The notes below the pieces were generated by a model. It was not told where the DNA came from. It searched no databases and worked only from the letters and a program-made list of their open reading frames with translations. A stretch of 64,000 nucleotides of DNA from Marinomonas communis (lineage in GTDB: Bacteria > Pseudomonadota > Gammaproteobacteria > Pseudomonadales > Marinomonadaceae), in assembly GCF_004363305.1 (NCBI RefSeq), contig NZ_SNZA01000001.1, positions 1,019,228-1,083,227 on the forward strand, written 5' to 3'. The stretch's first letter is position 1, and each line of letters begins with the position of its first letter. A program made the position numbers and the translations under genes. Below are positions 19,669 through 29,993 of this stretch, piece by piece.

Positions 19669-20337
19669 TTAAGCAGGCTCTAAGACGCGGGGAGTCGCCT
19701 TTGCTGATCTGGGAACCTTTTGGTTTAGCAAAGAACGTCGGTATTCGATCAAATCAGCAATGGTGCCGATCTTGAGCCCATGTAATTTAGCAAAGACTTC
19801 AAGGTCCGGACGGCGAGCCATACTGCCATCCTCATTAAGGATTTCGATAATGGCGCAAGAAGGTGCAAGACCTGCTAATTGAGCAAGATCACAGCCCGCT
19901 TCAGTATGCCCATTTCGCTCCAGCACACCGCCCTTTTTCGCGACAATGGGAAAAACATGGCCAGGTGATACGATATCCATCGGCGTAGATTGAGGTGCCG
20001 CCGCAACTTGAATGGTTCGAGCACGATCAAACACAGAAATTCCTGTCGTCACCCCTTCAGCCGCTTCAATCGAGATCGTAAAATTGGTACCAAACTGCTC
20101 TGTGTTATGCGCCACCATCGCAGTGAGTCCCAATTGCCTCGCCATGGTTTCCGTAAGGGTTTGACACAAAAGTCCACGCCCTTTTGACACCATAAAGTTG
20201 ATAATCTCAGGGGTGACCTTTTCAGCAGCCACCATTAGATCCCCTTCATTCTCGCGGTCTTCATCGTCCATTAAAATCACCATTTTACCTAAACGTATGT
20301 CTTCGATGATTTCTTCTATGGTGTTGAGTGCTGTCAT
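19669..20337 (-). CDS. ribB: 3,4-dihydroxy-2-butanone 4-phosphate synthase
   Basis: RibB converts ribulose 5-phosphate to the four-carbon precursor of riboflavin. I use the ATG at 20337 ([34 protein letters not shown]), preceded by AGGAG, giving 222 residues and a normal RibB length. The acidic loop [10 protein letters not shown] and [13 protein letters not shown] carry the catalytic and metal-binding residues. No GTP cyclohydrolase II domain is fused. No FMN riboswitch is visible in the 43-base gap to the upstream reductase gene. It lies at the end of the rut region, where FMN-using RutA and RutF are encoded. Confidence 0.93.
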   Translation of the reverse strand: MTALNTIEEIIEDIRLGKMVILMDDEDRENEGDLMVAAEKVTPEIINFMVSKGRGLLCQTLTETMARQLGLTAMVAHNTEQFGTNFTISIEAAEGVTTGISVFDRARTIQVAAAPQSTPMDIVSPGHVFPIVAKKGGVLERNGHTEAGCDLAQLAGLAPSCAIIEILNEDGSMARRPDLEVFAKLHGLKIGTIADLIEYRRSLLNQKVPRSAKATPRVLEPA

Positions 20338-20380
20338 AACTTGCTCCTGCGTAATCGTTTTAAACGCTGGTTTTGAAACG

Positions 20381-21194
<814 letters not shown>

Positions 21195-21240
21195 ATACAT
21201 CATGACAGGCTTAAATAAGCCGCTTTTTATGAGTCATCGT

Positions 21241-22722
21241 TTACACATTTGAAAGTTCGGAGTTTACATAGAGCTTAGGGCTAAACTGATTGATGACGTA
21301 ATACAGCACAGCGCCACTGATTGCCCCAGTAAACCAGCCGTAGTTGTAGAACCACATTAAAGTATCGAAGGTGATGGCAACCATGGTCAGCGAGACAGGG
21401 ATTAAAAATGCGAACATACCCGCCCAGTTAAACGCTGGATAAGCGTCTTCCTTATAAAGAGCCAGCACATCCAAAGACTGCTTTTTAACCATGAAGTAAT
21501 CCACAATCATGATGCCTGCAATAGGGCCGAGTAAGCTTGAATAGGCCAGCAACCAGTTGGAAATAAAGCCTTCAACACTGACATCGGAAGCAATCCAACC
21601 TAGCTTTTTCATTAACTCCCAGCTCATTAAGACAATGCCTGCTAAGCCTGTTAGCAACACACCTTTGGTATGGTCAATGTACTTCGGAGCAATGTTTTGG
21701 AAATCATTGGTAGGCGACACCACGTTCGCGGCCGTGTTAGTTGACAAGGTAGCAATAACAATCATGATCATGGCAATGGCCACGACCAACGGATTTTCAA
21801 TCTGACCAATTAAAGTAATTGGATCAGAAATAGTCACTCCGAACATTTGCACTGATGCTGCGGTCATCACCACACCAAGAGACGCAAACATGAACATCGT
21901 TAGCGGCAAGCCAAGCACTTGGCCAATGATTTGATCTTTTTGCGATTTAGCATAACGACTGAAGTCAGGAATATTCAGAGATAAAGTGGCCCAAAAGCCC
22001 ACCATAGCTGTTAAACCAGAGAAGAAATATTTGGCAAAACCGTCCGTCTCTGGGCGGCTGGCTGGAGTTGCTAACAACTCAACGTAGGACACCTTGCCGC
22101 TGGCCCAAAACAATAAACCCAATGACACGATTAAAAGCAAAGGAGCAGAAAGGGTTTCTAGCCATTTGATGGAGTTAGCTCCCTTGAGTACGACCACGAT
22201 ATTCAGCAACCAAAAGATGAAAAAGCCAATCACTTCCCCAACGCCACCCAAGCTCGCCCAAGCAGACGAGATCGACGATAAAAACAGATGGATGGCCAAA
22301 CCCCCAAACATGGTTTGAATGCCAAACCAACCACAGGCCACTAAGCCACGGATCATACAAGGGATGTTAGACCCCTTAATGCCAAACGAAGAACGCAACA
22401 TAACGGGGAAAGGGATGCCGTATTTGGTGCCCGCAAAAGCGTTTAACGTTAATGGGATCAGCACGATAATGTTAGCGATTAAGATCGTCACCAACGCTTC
22501 CACCACAGATAAACCAAAGTAGTTCGTTAAGATCCCACCGAGTGTATAAGTGGGCACACAGATGGCAATCCCAACCCATAACGCAGCGATATTGAATTTA
22601 CTCCAGGTCCGCTCGGAGACTTTCGTCGGCGCTAAATCTTCATTGAAATTTTTGCTCGACTTAAGATCATCCCCTACTTCTAACTCGTAAAACTCATCAA
22701 TCTTTTTCATGCTTGAATTCAT
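21241..22722 (-). CDS. NCS1-family nucleobase permease (uracil, allantoin or hydantoin type)
   Basis: This 493-residue protein has about twelve hydrophobic segments and the NCS1 pattern (Mhp1/PucI/CodB group): ALWVGIAICVPTYTLGG near residue 49, FGIKGSNIPCMIRGLVACGWFGIQTMFGG near 112, and TLSLNIPDFSRYAKSQKDQ near 247. By position after rutF it probably imports uracil or a related pyrimidine, doing the job of RutG, which in E. coli belongs to a different family (NCS2). A GGAG site precedes the start. Confidence 0.88.
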   Translation of the reverse strand: MNSSMKKIDEFYELEVGDDLKSSKNFNEDLAPTKVSERTWSKFNIAALWVGIAICVPTYTLGGILTNYFGLSVVEALVTILIANIIVLIPLTLNAFAGTKYGIPFPVMLRSSFGIKGSNIPCMIRGLVACGWFGIQTMFGGLAIHLFLSSISSAWASLGGVGEVIGFFIFWLLNIVVVLKGANSIKWLETLSAPLLLIVSLGLLFWASGKVSYVELLATPASRPETDGFAKYFFSGLTAMVGFWATLSLNIPDFSRYAKSQKDQIIGQVLGLPLTMFMFASLGVVMTAASVQMFGVTISDPITLIGQIENPLVVAIAMIMIVIATLSTNTAANVVSPTNDFQNIAPKYIDHTKGVLLTGLAGIVLMSWELMKKLGWIASDVSVEGFISNWLLAYSSLLGPIAGIMIVDYFMVKKQSLDVLALYKEDAYPAFNWAGMFAFLIPVSLTMVAITFDTLMWFYNYGWFTGAISGAVLYYVINQFSPKLYVNSELSNV

Positions 22723-22860
22723 TTCTACGTCTCCATTCGACTAGAAAACAGTTTTAGTTAATCACTCGTTTCATCCACGTATTGCACAAACATGACTTTG
22801 TTTTTATTAAGATTTCAGCGGTTTGTTTGGTTATCGTTGAGCCATACAAAGAGCACTCTG

Positions 22861-23424
22861 CTAGCTCAGACTTTGGTATTTGCGATTGAAGTACACCAGG
22901 TTGGTCGCTTCCTCAGCTAAACCAACAGCGAGCACTTCGCAAAAAAACACTTCATGGGTGCCGACGGTATTGCGCGATGCAATACGGCAATCAAAAACGG
23001 TTGCACTGGCGCTCAATGACGGAGCCCCCGTCACCATCGGCTGCCATTGAGTCAATTCAAATCGCTCTGGCTGCGTCAGTTTGCTGGCGAAGGTACCCGA
23101 TACCGCTTCTTGCCCAGCTCCCAGCACATTGACACAAAGATGCTCAGCTTGATCGAAGGCCGGGAACACTGAAGAAGAGCGATTTAAACAAACCAACAAG
23201 GTTGGCGGTGTGTCCGTCACGCTGGTGACTGCCGTTGCAGTAAAACCAACTGGCCCAGCTGGCGTCATCGTGGTGATGACATTGACCGATGCGCCCAATC
23301 TCGACATGCCTTCTCTAAAAAGCTTGGCTACCTCTTCTTTCTGGATCGGAGACTCAACAGCAAGGGCGTTCACATCAAAGGCAGCTGTTTGTTCATTGAC
23401 AGTGGTGGAAATAGCATCAGACAT
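22861..23424 (-). CDS. rutF: RutF, NADH:FMN reductase for RutA
   Basis: RutF is the small flavin reductase that supplies reduced FMN to RutA. The ATG at 23424 ([12 protein letters not shown]), preceded by GAGGAGG, gives 187 residues. Flavin reductase-like motifs: [52 protein letters not shown], and [11 protein letters not shown]. The start overlaps the end of rutE by 8 bases. The protein is slightly longer at the N-terminus than E. coli RutF. Confidence 0.92.
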   Translation of the reverse strand: MSDAISTTVNEQTAAFDVNALAVESPIQKEEVAKLFREGMSRLGASVNVITTMTPAGPVGFTATAVTSVTDTPPTLLVCLNRSSSVFPAFDQAEHLCVNVLGAGQEAVSGTFASKLTQPERFELTQWQPMVTGAPSLSASATVFDCRIASRNTVGTHEVFFCEVLAVGLAEEATNLVYFNRKYQSLS

Positions 23425-24007
23425 ACAAACATGCCTCCTCTGCTGGTAGGCGTGGCAAGCGGCCATACAATTTAGAGTCGTCGCCATAGCCAATGTTGAT
23501 GATTAAATTTGCTGACCAATCGGTGCCAGCAAAAAACTCGCTGTTAAGTGCCTCTACATCAAAACCAGACATCGGGCCGGTATCCAACCCCATAGCTCGA
23601 GCTGCAAAGATCAAATACGCTGCTTGCATAGAGCTGTTACGCATGGCGGTTTCTTGAGCTAGCGCTTCGCTTGAGGTGAACCAGCTTTTCGCATCACCAT
23701 GGGGAAACAAGGTAGGAAGCTGGTCATAAAACTTACGATCGTAGGCCACGATCACCGTCAGCGGCGCCGTCATGGTTTTCTCTAGATTACCTTTTGATAA
23801 CGTTGGGGCTAATCGAGCTTTACCTTCTGCTGAGGTTACAAACACAAACCGAGCTGGAGAGCAGTTTGCAGAGGTGGGGCCAAGACTGGTTAAACGATAT
23901 AGCTCATCCAGTTGCTCTTTCGTTAGGCTTTTATCTAACCAGCCGTTATGGGTTCTTGCCGCCGTAAACAATTGTTCAATGCTGGCCTGTTCTAATGCTG
24001 CTTTCAT
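23417..24007 (-). CDS. rutE: RutE, malonic semialdehyde reductase (nitroreductase family)
   Basis: RutE reduces malonic semialdehyde to 3-hydroxypropionate at the end of the Rut pathway. I place the start at the ATG at 24007 ([14 protein letters not shown]), preceded by AGGAG, giving 196 residues. The nitroreductase fold signatures are [19 protein letters not shown] near residue 40 and [13 protein letters not shown] near 142. Longer starts to 24046 would intrude into rutD and lack a ribosome site. It overlaps rutF. Confidence 0.93.
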   Translation of the reverse strand: MKAALEQASIEQLFTAARTHNGWLDKSLTKEQLDELYRLTSLGPTSANCSPARFVFVTSAEGKARLAPTLSKGNLEKTMTAPLTVIVAYDRKFYDQLPTLFPHGDAKSWFTSSEALAQETAMRNSSMQAAYLIFAARAMGLDTGPMSGFDVEALNSEFFAGTDWSANLIINIGYGDDSKLYGRLPRLPAEEACLYV

Positions 24008-24017
24008 TATTTTGCTC

Positions 24018-24794
24018 CTAACGCAAAGCATCGTAAAACGTCTCAAGTATGTGGTTGAACGCCTCCGGTTCAGTCACATTGCATCCGTGACCGCCGTGTT
24101 CTAAGACATACAGACTTGATTGGGTTAATTTTTTATCAAGCTCTAAAGAGCAGGAATAAGGCACCAGTAGATCATCTTTGCTGGCCACCAGACCGACTGG
24201 GCAAGCAAGCTCTTGCAAGGATTGAGAGACATCAAAGGCTTCAATCGCTGCGATTCTTGCGAGCAAGTTGTCTTCACTAAAACCGGATGACAAAAGATGA
24301 TCTAGCTCTCGATCCAACAGCGCCCGGTTGGATTTCATCCATTCTGATGGGTACAAAAATAGAGGCTGTGCTTTGAGATAGACTTCCAAGCCGGCCTGCT
24401 TAAGAATCGACTTTCTAATGTCGAAACAGCGCTTGGTATGCTCGTCGGTTTTATCCCAAGCATTAATAAGCAACAAACTCGCGACCTTTTCAGGACTTTG
24501 CAGAGCCAACTGCAAGCCAATTAAGCCACCCAGCGCATGTCCGATAATATGCGCGCGCTCGGTTCTACTTTGCGCCATCACCGTTTCAATTTCGGCCGCC
24601 ATATCTGCAATCTTGTAGCCATGGGGCAACACACCAGCACTTTTTCCTGTACCGTATTGATCGTAAATAACGACCTTGAAACGTTTGGCTAATTCCGGTA
24701 CTTGCGCCTGCCAATACTGATGAGAACCTCCCAACCCTGAGGACAATAAAACCGCCTCAGAGTGGGATGCGTCACCATGGATTTCGTAATACAT
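24018..24794 (-). CDS. rutD: RutD, alpha/beta-hydrolase-fold protein of uracil degradation
   Basis: This 258-residue alpha/beta hydrolase-fold protein is thought to speed breakdown of the carbamate/aminoacrylate intermediates. The nucleophile elbow reads IGHALGG, with Ala in place of the usual Ser. The E. coli RutD elbow also has Ala, so this is a family property, not decay. Other matches: [29 protein letters not shown], and [14 protein letters not shown]. It is followed by rutE after 10 bases. Confidence 0.93.
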   Translation of the reverse strand: MYYEIHGDASHSEAVLLSSGLGGSHQYWQAQVPELAKRFKVVIYDQYGTGKSAGVLPHGYKIADMAAEIETVMAQSRTERAHIIGHALGGLIGLQLALQSPEKVASLLLINAWDKTDEHTKRCFDIRKSILKQAGLEVYLKAQPLFLYPSEWMKSNRALLDRELDHLLSSGFSEDNLLARIAAIEAFDVSQSLQELACPVGLVASKDDLLVPYSCSLELDKKLTQSSLYVLEHGGHGCNVTEPEAFNHILETFYDALR

Positions 24795-24813
24795 GGTCTT
24801 CCTTAGCCTGTGC

Positions 24814-25206
24814 TTAGCTGTCTTTGCCTACATGAGCAATCGATGCAATCTCAATAAGCGCCGCTTCTTTCACAAGGCCACATTGAATGCAGTAACGAGC
24901 CGGTTTGTCGCCAGGGAAAAACTCTGCGTACACTTCGTTGATGGCGGCGTAATCACTCCAGTCTTTGATCATGATCATATTGAATGTCACGTCGGCCATG
25001 GTGCCGCCCGCTTCTTCTACTACGCCTTTGATAATCTCTAGAACATGACGTGTTTGCGCACTCGCATCGCCTGGGTACACCACGTTGTTTTCGCTATCAA
25101 ACGGCAGGGTTCCAGACACATAAACAATGCCATCGGCCATCGTTCCTGGGACAAAAGGGGCAAGTGGCTTTCCGGTTCCTTTAGGCATTACAGTTTGCTT
25201 TGGCAT
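24814..25206 (-). CDS. rutC: RutC, aminoacrylate deaminase (RidA family)
   Basis: This 130-residue RidA/YjgF-family protein hydrolyses 3-aminoacrylate to malonic semialdehyde and ammonia. Motifs: [40 protein letters not shown], and [25 protein letters not shown], with the active-site Arg and Cys region near residue 104. Length matches E. coli RutC (128). It is in operon order between rutB and rutD. Confidence 0.95.
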   Translation of the reverse strand: MPKQTVMPKGTGKPLAPFVPGTMADGIVYVSGTLPFDSENNVVYPGDASAQTRHVLEIIKGVVEEAGGTMADVTFNMIMIKDWSDYAAINEVYAEFFPGDKPARYCIQCGLVKEAALIEIASIAHVGKDS

Positions 25207-25216
25207 GAATGATTCC

Positions 25217-25927
25217 TTATACAGAGAGAGCGTTTTGATAGTCTTCTAGGCTGGCAACCCAACCAAAAAACGTACTGATGTTTTTCAATGCTGCGTCATG
25301 GGCCGATGCTGGCCCTGCTGGATACGTTGCATCGGACAAAGCGATTCCAAAATATTCAAGATGGAAGCCATCACGCAGGGTCGACTCCACACATACGTTA
25401 GTGGCGATACCGGTAAACACGAGATTTCGAATGCCGCGCGCACGCAACATGCTGTCTAAGTTGGTATTAAAGAAACCGCTGTAACGAGTTTTCGGAATGA
25501 TCCAATCCCCTTCTTGAGGTGTTAGCTCATCCACCAAGGCGTAGTCCCAACCCCCTTTGGCCAAAAAACGGCCTTCCAGCTCAGGATGTTTACGCATGGT
25601 TTTTAAGGCATTGGATTTGTGCCAATTGGGCGAACCTTCGCCACCAGCTTCCACATATTGAGGGTCCCAGCCATTTTGCAAAAACACGACTTGAATACCT
25701 GCTTTGCGGGACAGCTCAATAGCAGAGTTGATGTTTTTCACCACTGGCGCCGTAGCGGAGACATCAAATCCCGCAAGATCCAAATACCCTTCAATGGTGG
25801 TGTAGGCGTTTTGCATGTCCACCACGATCAAAGCCGTCTCACTGGGTTTGATCGCAATGGCCTCCGGCTCAGCTTGAATCAGCTTGCTCGCTTGCGCGCC
25901 GGTATTTAAAGCGTACCCTGAAGTCAT
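25217..25927 (-). CDS. rutB: RutB, (peroxy)ureidoacrylate amidohydrolase
   Basis: This isochorismatase-like cysteine hydrolase of 236 residues releases aminoacrylate and carbamate from the ring-opened product of RutA. The catalytic Asp is in [11 protein letters not shown] near residue 37. The Cys is in [18 protein letters not shown] near 177, with a Lys near [11 protein letters not shown]. The start overlaps the rutA stop (ATGA), so translation is coupled. Confidence 0.95.
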   Translation of the reverse strand: MTSGYALNTGAQASKLIQAEPEAIAIKPSETALIVVDMQNAYTTIEGYLDLAGFDVSATAPVVKNINSAIELSRKAGIQVVFLQNGWDPQYVEAGGEGSPNWHKSNALKTMRKHPELEGRFLAKGGWDYALVDELTPQEGDWIIPKTRYSGFFNTNLDSMLRARGIRNLVFTGIATNVCVESTLRDGFHLEYFGIALSDATYPAGPASAHDAALKNISTFFGWVASLEDYQNALSV

Positions 25928-27015
25928 GCAGCGTACCCCCCTTCAACGGTGACGTGCTGACGGGTTTTCATCAGTGGTTGGATACGTTCACCAAACGCTG
26001 TTACCCCTTCAACAAAGTGGTCAAAGGTCAACAGGACACCGCCAGTTCCTTCCACTTCAGCCACTTCATCCAGCAGTTTCGCAACGGTTTCGTAAGAGCC
26101 AACTAACGTCCCCATGTTGATATTGACCGCTGACGTTGGGTCCGACATTTGACGCACATTGGTATCCGAGCCAGACGTTTTGTCTTTGGCGGCTTGAACG
26201 CCTAACCACTCTAACGCGGCGTCGTCTTTGCCTTCTTTGTAGCTTTCCCATTTCGCGCGAGCCGCTTCGTCGGTTTCATCGGCAATCACCATAAAGAGCA
26301 CAAACGAGCTCACGTCACGCCCTGTTTTTTCAGTCGCATCCTGCAAACGATTGACCGCAGGTTGGAAGGCTTTTGGTGTGTTCACCCCTTTACCAAAAAT
26401 AAAGTTGTAGTCGGCAAACTTCGCTGAAAACGCCATGCCCGCATCACTTGAGCCAGCACAGATGATTTTCATTTTGTCTTGTGGTTGAGGGCTTACGCGG
26501 CAATCTTCCATGGTGAAGTGATCACCTTTGAAATCGGATTTACCTTCGTCCCATAGATCACGCAGTACTTGTGCGTATTCAGATAAGTAATCATAGCGAG
26601 AGGCGAAAAACTCATCCCCTGGCCAAAGGCCCATTTGCGTGTATTCAGGTTTTTGCCAACCCGTCACAAGGTTCACACCAAAACGACCATGGGAAATGGA
26701 ATCAATAGTGGATGCCATGCGCGCCACAATCGCAGGAGGCAATGTCAAAGTGGCCGCGGTTGCGAAAAGTTTGATTTTTGAGGTGGCTGCGGCAAGACCC
26801 GCCATCAGCGTGAAAGACTCTAGGTTGTGATCCCAGAACTCGGTTTTACCGCCAAAGCCACGCAACTTAATCATGGATAAAGCGAAGTCCAGACCGTAAT
26901 GCTCAGCACGTAAAACAATCTCTTTATTGAGATCAAACGTCGGCATGTACTGAGGCGCATTTTCAGAGATCAGCCAGCCATTATTTCCAATCGGGATAAA
27001 AACACCAATTTGCAT
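25924..27015 (-). CDS. rutA: RutA, pyrimidine monooxygenase
   Basis: RutA is a flavin-dependent monooxygenase of the bacterial luciferase-like family that opens the uracil ring between N3 and C4 using O2 and FMNH2 from RutF. The 363-residue protein begins [30 protein letters not shown], as in E. coli. It contains [46 protein letters not shown] near 134, and [22 protein letters not shown] near 187. AAGGAG precedes the ATG. It is the first gene of the cluster, downstream of a RutR-type operator. Confidence 0.96.
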   Translation of the reverse strand: MQIGVFIPIGNNGWLISENAPQYMPTFDLNKEIVLRAEHYGLDFALSMIKLRGFGGKTEFWDHNLESFTLMAGLAAATSKIKLFATAATLTLPPAIVARMASTIDSISHGRFGVNLVTGWQKPEYTQMGLWPGDEFFASRYDYLSEYAQVLRDLWDEGKSDFKGDHFTMEDCRVSPQPQDKMKIICAGSSDAGMAFSAKFADYNFIFGKGVNTPKAFQPAVNRLQDATEKTGRDVSSFVLFMVIADETDEAARAKWESYKEGKDDAALEWLGVQAAKDKTSGSDTNVRQMSDPTSAVNINMGTLVGSYETVAKLLDEVAEVEGTGGVLLTFDHFVEGVTAFGERIQPLMKTRQHVTVEGGYAA

Positions 27016-27066
27016 AAAAACTCCTTGTATCTTTCAAACTATTTTGTTGATCACGTTTTGATCTAT

Positions 27067-27083
27067 ATCAAGAAAGATGCCAA
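27067..27083 (-). promoter_or_regulatory. Candidate sigma-54-like element upstream of rutA
   Basis: The minus strand reads TTGGCATCTTTCTTGAT, with GG followed by 10 bases and GA. The consensus -24/-12 form is GG-N10-GC, so the -12 half is imperfect. It lies about 52 bases before rutA. E. coli rut is nitrogen-controlled through NtrC, which makes a sigma-54 promoter plausible. Confidence 0.35.
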
Positions 27084-27136
27084 ATAATTTTTATTTATAG
27101 TTTACAGAGACTTAGCTAAAAACCGCCCTAACTTTT

Positions 27137-27152
27137 CAGACCAAATGGTCTG
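27137..27152. promoter_or_regulatory. RutR-type operator
   Basis: CAGACCAAATGGTCTG is a perfect 7-bp inverted repeat with a 2-base centre. It contains the TGACCA-nn-TGGTCA-like core known for RutR (here AGACCA-AA-TGGTCT). It lies in the 415-base gap between rutA and rutR, 122 bases before rutA, where RutR would repress until uracil or thymine binds. No gene is supported in the rest of this gap. Confidence 0.8.
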
Positions 27153-27430
27153 TTTTAAACCAACTAGAATGGTGCAAGCATTTTCATTACGCACTTAAAT
27201 TGCTCAAAAAGTGCACTCGAAAGCCGAATCAAAAACAGCCCAAAGAGTCAGAAAAGCATCGAAGCCAGCCCTTAAATGGATGCAGAAATCTGGCATATTC
27301 AACACAAGAAAACTTAGATAAGAGACAAACAAATCAAGTTAGTCACACACAGCGAAGCAAGTGGTACAATCAATGCTCAGTACAGCTCTGAGCAAAAAGA
27401 AAAACCCTCTGTAAGGAAGTAGCGTTTTCA

Positions 27431-28126
27431 ATGACTAAAGCCGACATTTCTCTGAAAGGCACAAAGGTTCAACCATTAAAGAAGCCTCGTACCGAATTGG
27501 AACCAGGTGCGCGTAGACGTAAGAAGTTTGATGATAAAAGGCAATTCATTTTGGAAACCGCATTGTCTGTCTTCTCGAAATACGGCTTTCATGGCACGAC
27601 CATTGAGCAAATCGCCAACAGTGCGGACATTTCCAAAACCAACCTGTTTTACTATTTCAGTAATAAAGAAGAACTGTATCTAACGATCTTAGAAAATATC
27701 CTCAATGACTGGCTAAAGCCAATTACCGTTTTTGAAGAAGTGGATGACCCTGAAGATGTGTTGAAAAACTACATCCGTTTGAAACTAGAGCTGTCTCGTG
27801 ATCAACCCGAAGCGTCTCGTCTATTCTGTCTTGAGATAATACAAGGTGCGCCCATCCTAAAAGGCTACTTGGAAAACGAGCTGAAGAGCATCTTGCAAGA
27901 CAAGTCCAAAGTCATCGAAAGCTGGGTCAGTAAGGGGAAAATCAAGCCGATCAATCCTATTCAATTGATCTTCTTTATCTGGTCAACCACCCAGCACTTC
28001 GCGGACTTTAATGTTCAAGTGAAAGCCATCACTGGCAAAGACTTATCGAATAAGAAATTCTTCGAAGAAACCTGCAGTGCAATCCAGCAACTGATTATTG
28101 ATGGCTTGAAACGACCCAGGCTTTGA
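27431..28126 (+). CDS. rutR: RutR, TetR-family pyrimidine-responsive regulator
   Basis: This 231-residue TetR-type repressor begins with a basic tail, then the helix-turn-helix (ILETALSVFSKYGFHGTTIEQIANSADISKTNLFYYFSNKEELY, about 39-83). The ligand domain contains SRDQPEASRLFCLEIIQGAPIL and IFFIWSTTQHFADF, as in RutR. It is divergent from rutA and faces an operator of the expected sequence. It probably controls the rut genes and perhaps its own expression. Confidence 0.92.
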   Translation: MTKADISLKGTKVQPLKKPRTELEPGARRRKKFDDKRQFILETALSVFSKYGFHGTTIEQIANSADISKTNLFYYFSNKEELYLTILENILNDWLKPITVFEEVDDPEDVLKNYIRLKLELSRDQPEASRLFCLEIIQGAPILKGYLENELKSILQDKSKVIESWVSKGKIKPINPIQLIFFIWSTTQHFADFNVQVKAITGKDLSNKKFFEETCSAIQQLIIDGLKRPRL

Positions 28127-28132
28127 GCATCG

Positions 28133-28151
28133 CGCCGCTTAAAAGGCGGCG
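28133..28151. terminator. Stem-loop between rutR and the TSUP gene
   Basis: CGCCGC, a 7-base loop and GCGGCG form a GC-rich hairpin between convergent rutR and the transporter gene, overlapping the latter's last codons. There is no clear T-tract. Confidence 0.45.
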
Positions 28152-28948
28152 AGAGAATGGGCAATCAGCTTAAAAGGAACTTCCTCATACAAAAGCTTAC
28201 CCGTCATTAACAGAGTGACAGTAATAAACACTGGGCGAACGATCTGGTCACCACGAGTAACCACAAGCTTCCCCCCGATAAGTGAGCCAATGACTTGCCC
28301 TGCTCCCATCATCAATCCCAGCCTATAGTCCACCGCGCCAATGAACATAAAGAAGCCCAAGGAAACAATGTTTCCCATCAAGTTCAGTGGCTTGGTCATA
28401 ATCGAGGCCTGCTTGATGGTTTTACCCAGCAATATGACAAAGGCCAGCATCCAGATAGAACCTGTTCCTGGGCCAAAAAAGCCGTTATAAAAGCCGATGA
28501 TCAATCCGCACAAACACATAAACGTTTGCGTAGTGAGCTTTGGCAGAACCGCTTCAGAGCGTCTTATCTGTTTCGAGAAGATCGCGTAACAGGTGATCCC
28601 CACCATCAAGATAGGTAGCAAAATTTCGAGGGTTTCTTTATCAAACAGACTGATTGAGAAAGATCCCAACAAAGCACCCAGCGCCGTAAAAACCAACCCT
28701 CGAATAAGCCCAGGCAGAGAAACTTGTTGATGGTATAAAAATGTCGCGAATGCAGTGGCCTCACCTATTACAGCCTGTAGTCGATTGGTTCCGAGGGTTA
28801 ATATAGGCGGTACACCCGCGATCAAAAGACTCGGGATCGTGATCAAGCCGCCGCCACCAGCAATGGCATCCACCACACCCGCAATGATTGCTACGGCGAA
28901 CAACATCCATAGCACTTCTATATTCGCCATATCGAACAACTCAACCAC
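28139..28948 (-). CDS. TSUP-family (TauE/SafE) membrane transporter
   Basis: This 269-residue protein has about eight hydrophobic segments. Signature stretches are AGVVDAIAGGGGLITIPSLLIAGVPP near residue 23 and GFYNGFFGPGTGSIWMLAFV near 152, typical of the TauE/SafE (TSUP) family that moves anions such as sulfite, sulfonates or thiosulfate. The start is a GTG at 28948 with GAGAGG upstream; an ATG at 28930 is possible. The adjacent LysR gene is divergent and may regulate it. The substrate cannot be read from the sequence. Confidence 0.88.
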   Translation of the reverse strand: MVELFDMANIEVLWMLFAVAIIAGVVDAIAGGGGLITIPSLLIAGVPPILTLGTNRLQAVIGEATAFATFLYHQQVSLPGLIRGLVFTALGALLGSFSISLFDKETLEILLPILMVGITCYAIFSKQIRRSEAVLPKLTTQTFMCLCGLIIGFYNGFFGPGTGSIWMLAFVILLGKTIKQASIMTKPLNLMGNIVSLGFFMFIGAVDYRLGLMMGAGQVIGSLIGGKLVVTRGDQIVRPVFITVTLLMTGKLLYEEVPFKLIAHSLAAF

Positions 28949-29053
28949 TTTTAACCTCTCAGATTGGATAGAAAAATCGATGGCTTATTAGTAGCATTGA
29001 GCAATATTAATAAAAATTAATGAATTCTAAACATAATAGTTAGGTGAACCTTA

Positions 29054-29965
29054 ATGCTGTCATCCCAAGAGATTGCTTTCTTTATCACCCTTGCCCAAAG
29101 CAAATCTCTTGCTGCGGCGGCCAGAAAATTGAATGTCACGCCACCCAGTGTTTCCCAACGCCTGCAAGCATTAGAGCAAAAGCTAAATGTTAAACTGGTC
29201 GAGCGAGGTACCCGTGCGATCTCTCTCACGAGCGAAGGAGAACTGATTTTCGAAGAAGGCAGGCAAGTGCTGCAGCAGATTGAGTTACTTGAAGAGAAGG
29301 TTCAACAAAACAAACTCGCATTGTCAGGCAAACTGAGAATCATCGCCCCTGTTGGCTATGGTACCGAGCGCATTGCGCCTATCGCAGCACAATTTCAAAA
29401 AGAACATCCAGATTTAACCATCGACCTACACCTTTCGGATGCGCCCAGTTGGTCACAAATCGATCCACCTGACATTATAATTTTCATCGGCCAACTCAAA
29501 GACTCATCTTTAAAACGCATTTTATTAAGTGAAAATAAGCGCTTTCTAGTGGCATCTCCCACCTATCTTGCCACCGCCGATACCATCAGAACACCTCATG
29601 ACCTTTTGCAACATCAATGCATCGCACTAAACGAAAACGATGATGACTTAACCATGTGGAAATTTACGCATAACGCAACAGGAGAGGATGTCAGCGTGCG
29701 CATCACACCATCACTGACCAGTAACATTGGGCCTGTAGTAAAACACTGGGCACTAGCAGGGTACGGCATCATCCAACGATCCGAATGGGATATCGTCGAA
29801 GACTTAAAAACGGGACGCTTAGTGAAACTGCTTCCTGACTACAAGCTACCCAACGCGAACATCGTGGCACTGGTATCGTCCACTCAAGAAAAGCGCCCTG
29901 CTAAAGTGAATCGGTTTATTGATAGGCTAAAAAGAAGTCTCTCACAAAGGAATGACGCCCACTGA
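29054..29965 (+). CDS. LysR-family regulator divergent from the TSUP gene
   Basis: This 303-residue LysR-type regulator has a DNA-binding region IAFFITLAQSKSLAAAARKLNVTPPSVSQRLQALE (about 7-41). Its effector domain contains IDLHLSDAPSWSQIDPPDIIIFIG and VKHWALAGYGIIQRSEWDI. AGGTGA precedes the ATG. The divergent TSUP transporter is the obvious candidate target; the effector is unknown. The gene ends in a hairpin shared with the convergent carbonic anhydrase gene. Confidence 0.88.
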   Translation: MLSSQEIAFFITLAQSKSLAAAARKLNVTPPSVSQRLQALEQKLNVKLVERGTRAISLTSEGELIFEEGRQVLQQIELLEEKVQQNKLALSGKLRIIAPVGYGTERIAPIAAQFQKEHPDLTIDLHLSDAPSWSQIDPPDIIIFIGQLKDSSLKRILLSENKRFLVASPTYLATADTIRTPHDLLQHQCIALNENDDDLTMWKFTHNATGEDVSVRITPSLTSNIGPVVKHWALAGYGIIQRSEWDIVEDLKTGRLVKLLPDYKLPNANIVALVSSTQEKRPAKVNRFIDRLKRSLSQRNDAH

Positions 29966-29977
29966 TGACCAGTGGGC
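29957..29977. terminator. Hairpin between the convergent LysR and carbonic anhydrase genes
   Basis: GCCCACTG, loop ATGAC, CAGTGGGC forms an 8-bp perfect stem that includes the LysR stop codon. There is no long T-tract on either side, so it is a weak bidirectional terminator candidate. Confidence 0.45.
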
Positions 29978-29993
29978 AGTCGCTACGTATCGC

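Noticed and set aside
20338..20380. FMN riboswitch before ribB
   Set aside because: The gap to the upstream gene is only 43 bases, too short for an RFN element.
24018..24794. Missing nucleophile serine in RutD as a sign of decay
   Set aside because: GHALG with Ala is also found in E. coli RutD, so it is normal for the family.
27200..27391. 63-codon frame between rutA and rutR
   Set aside because: Lys/Gln/Asn-rich translation without a ribosome site; the region is better explained as a regulatory gap.
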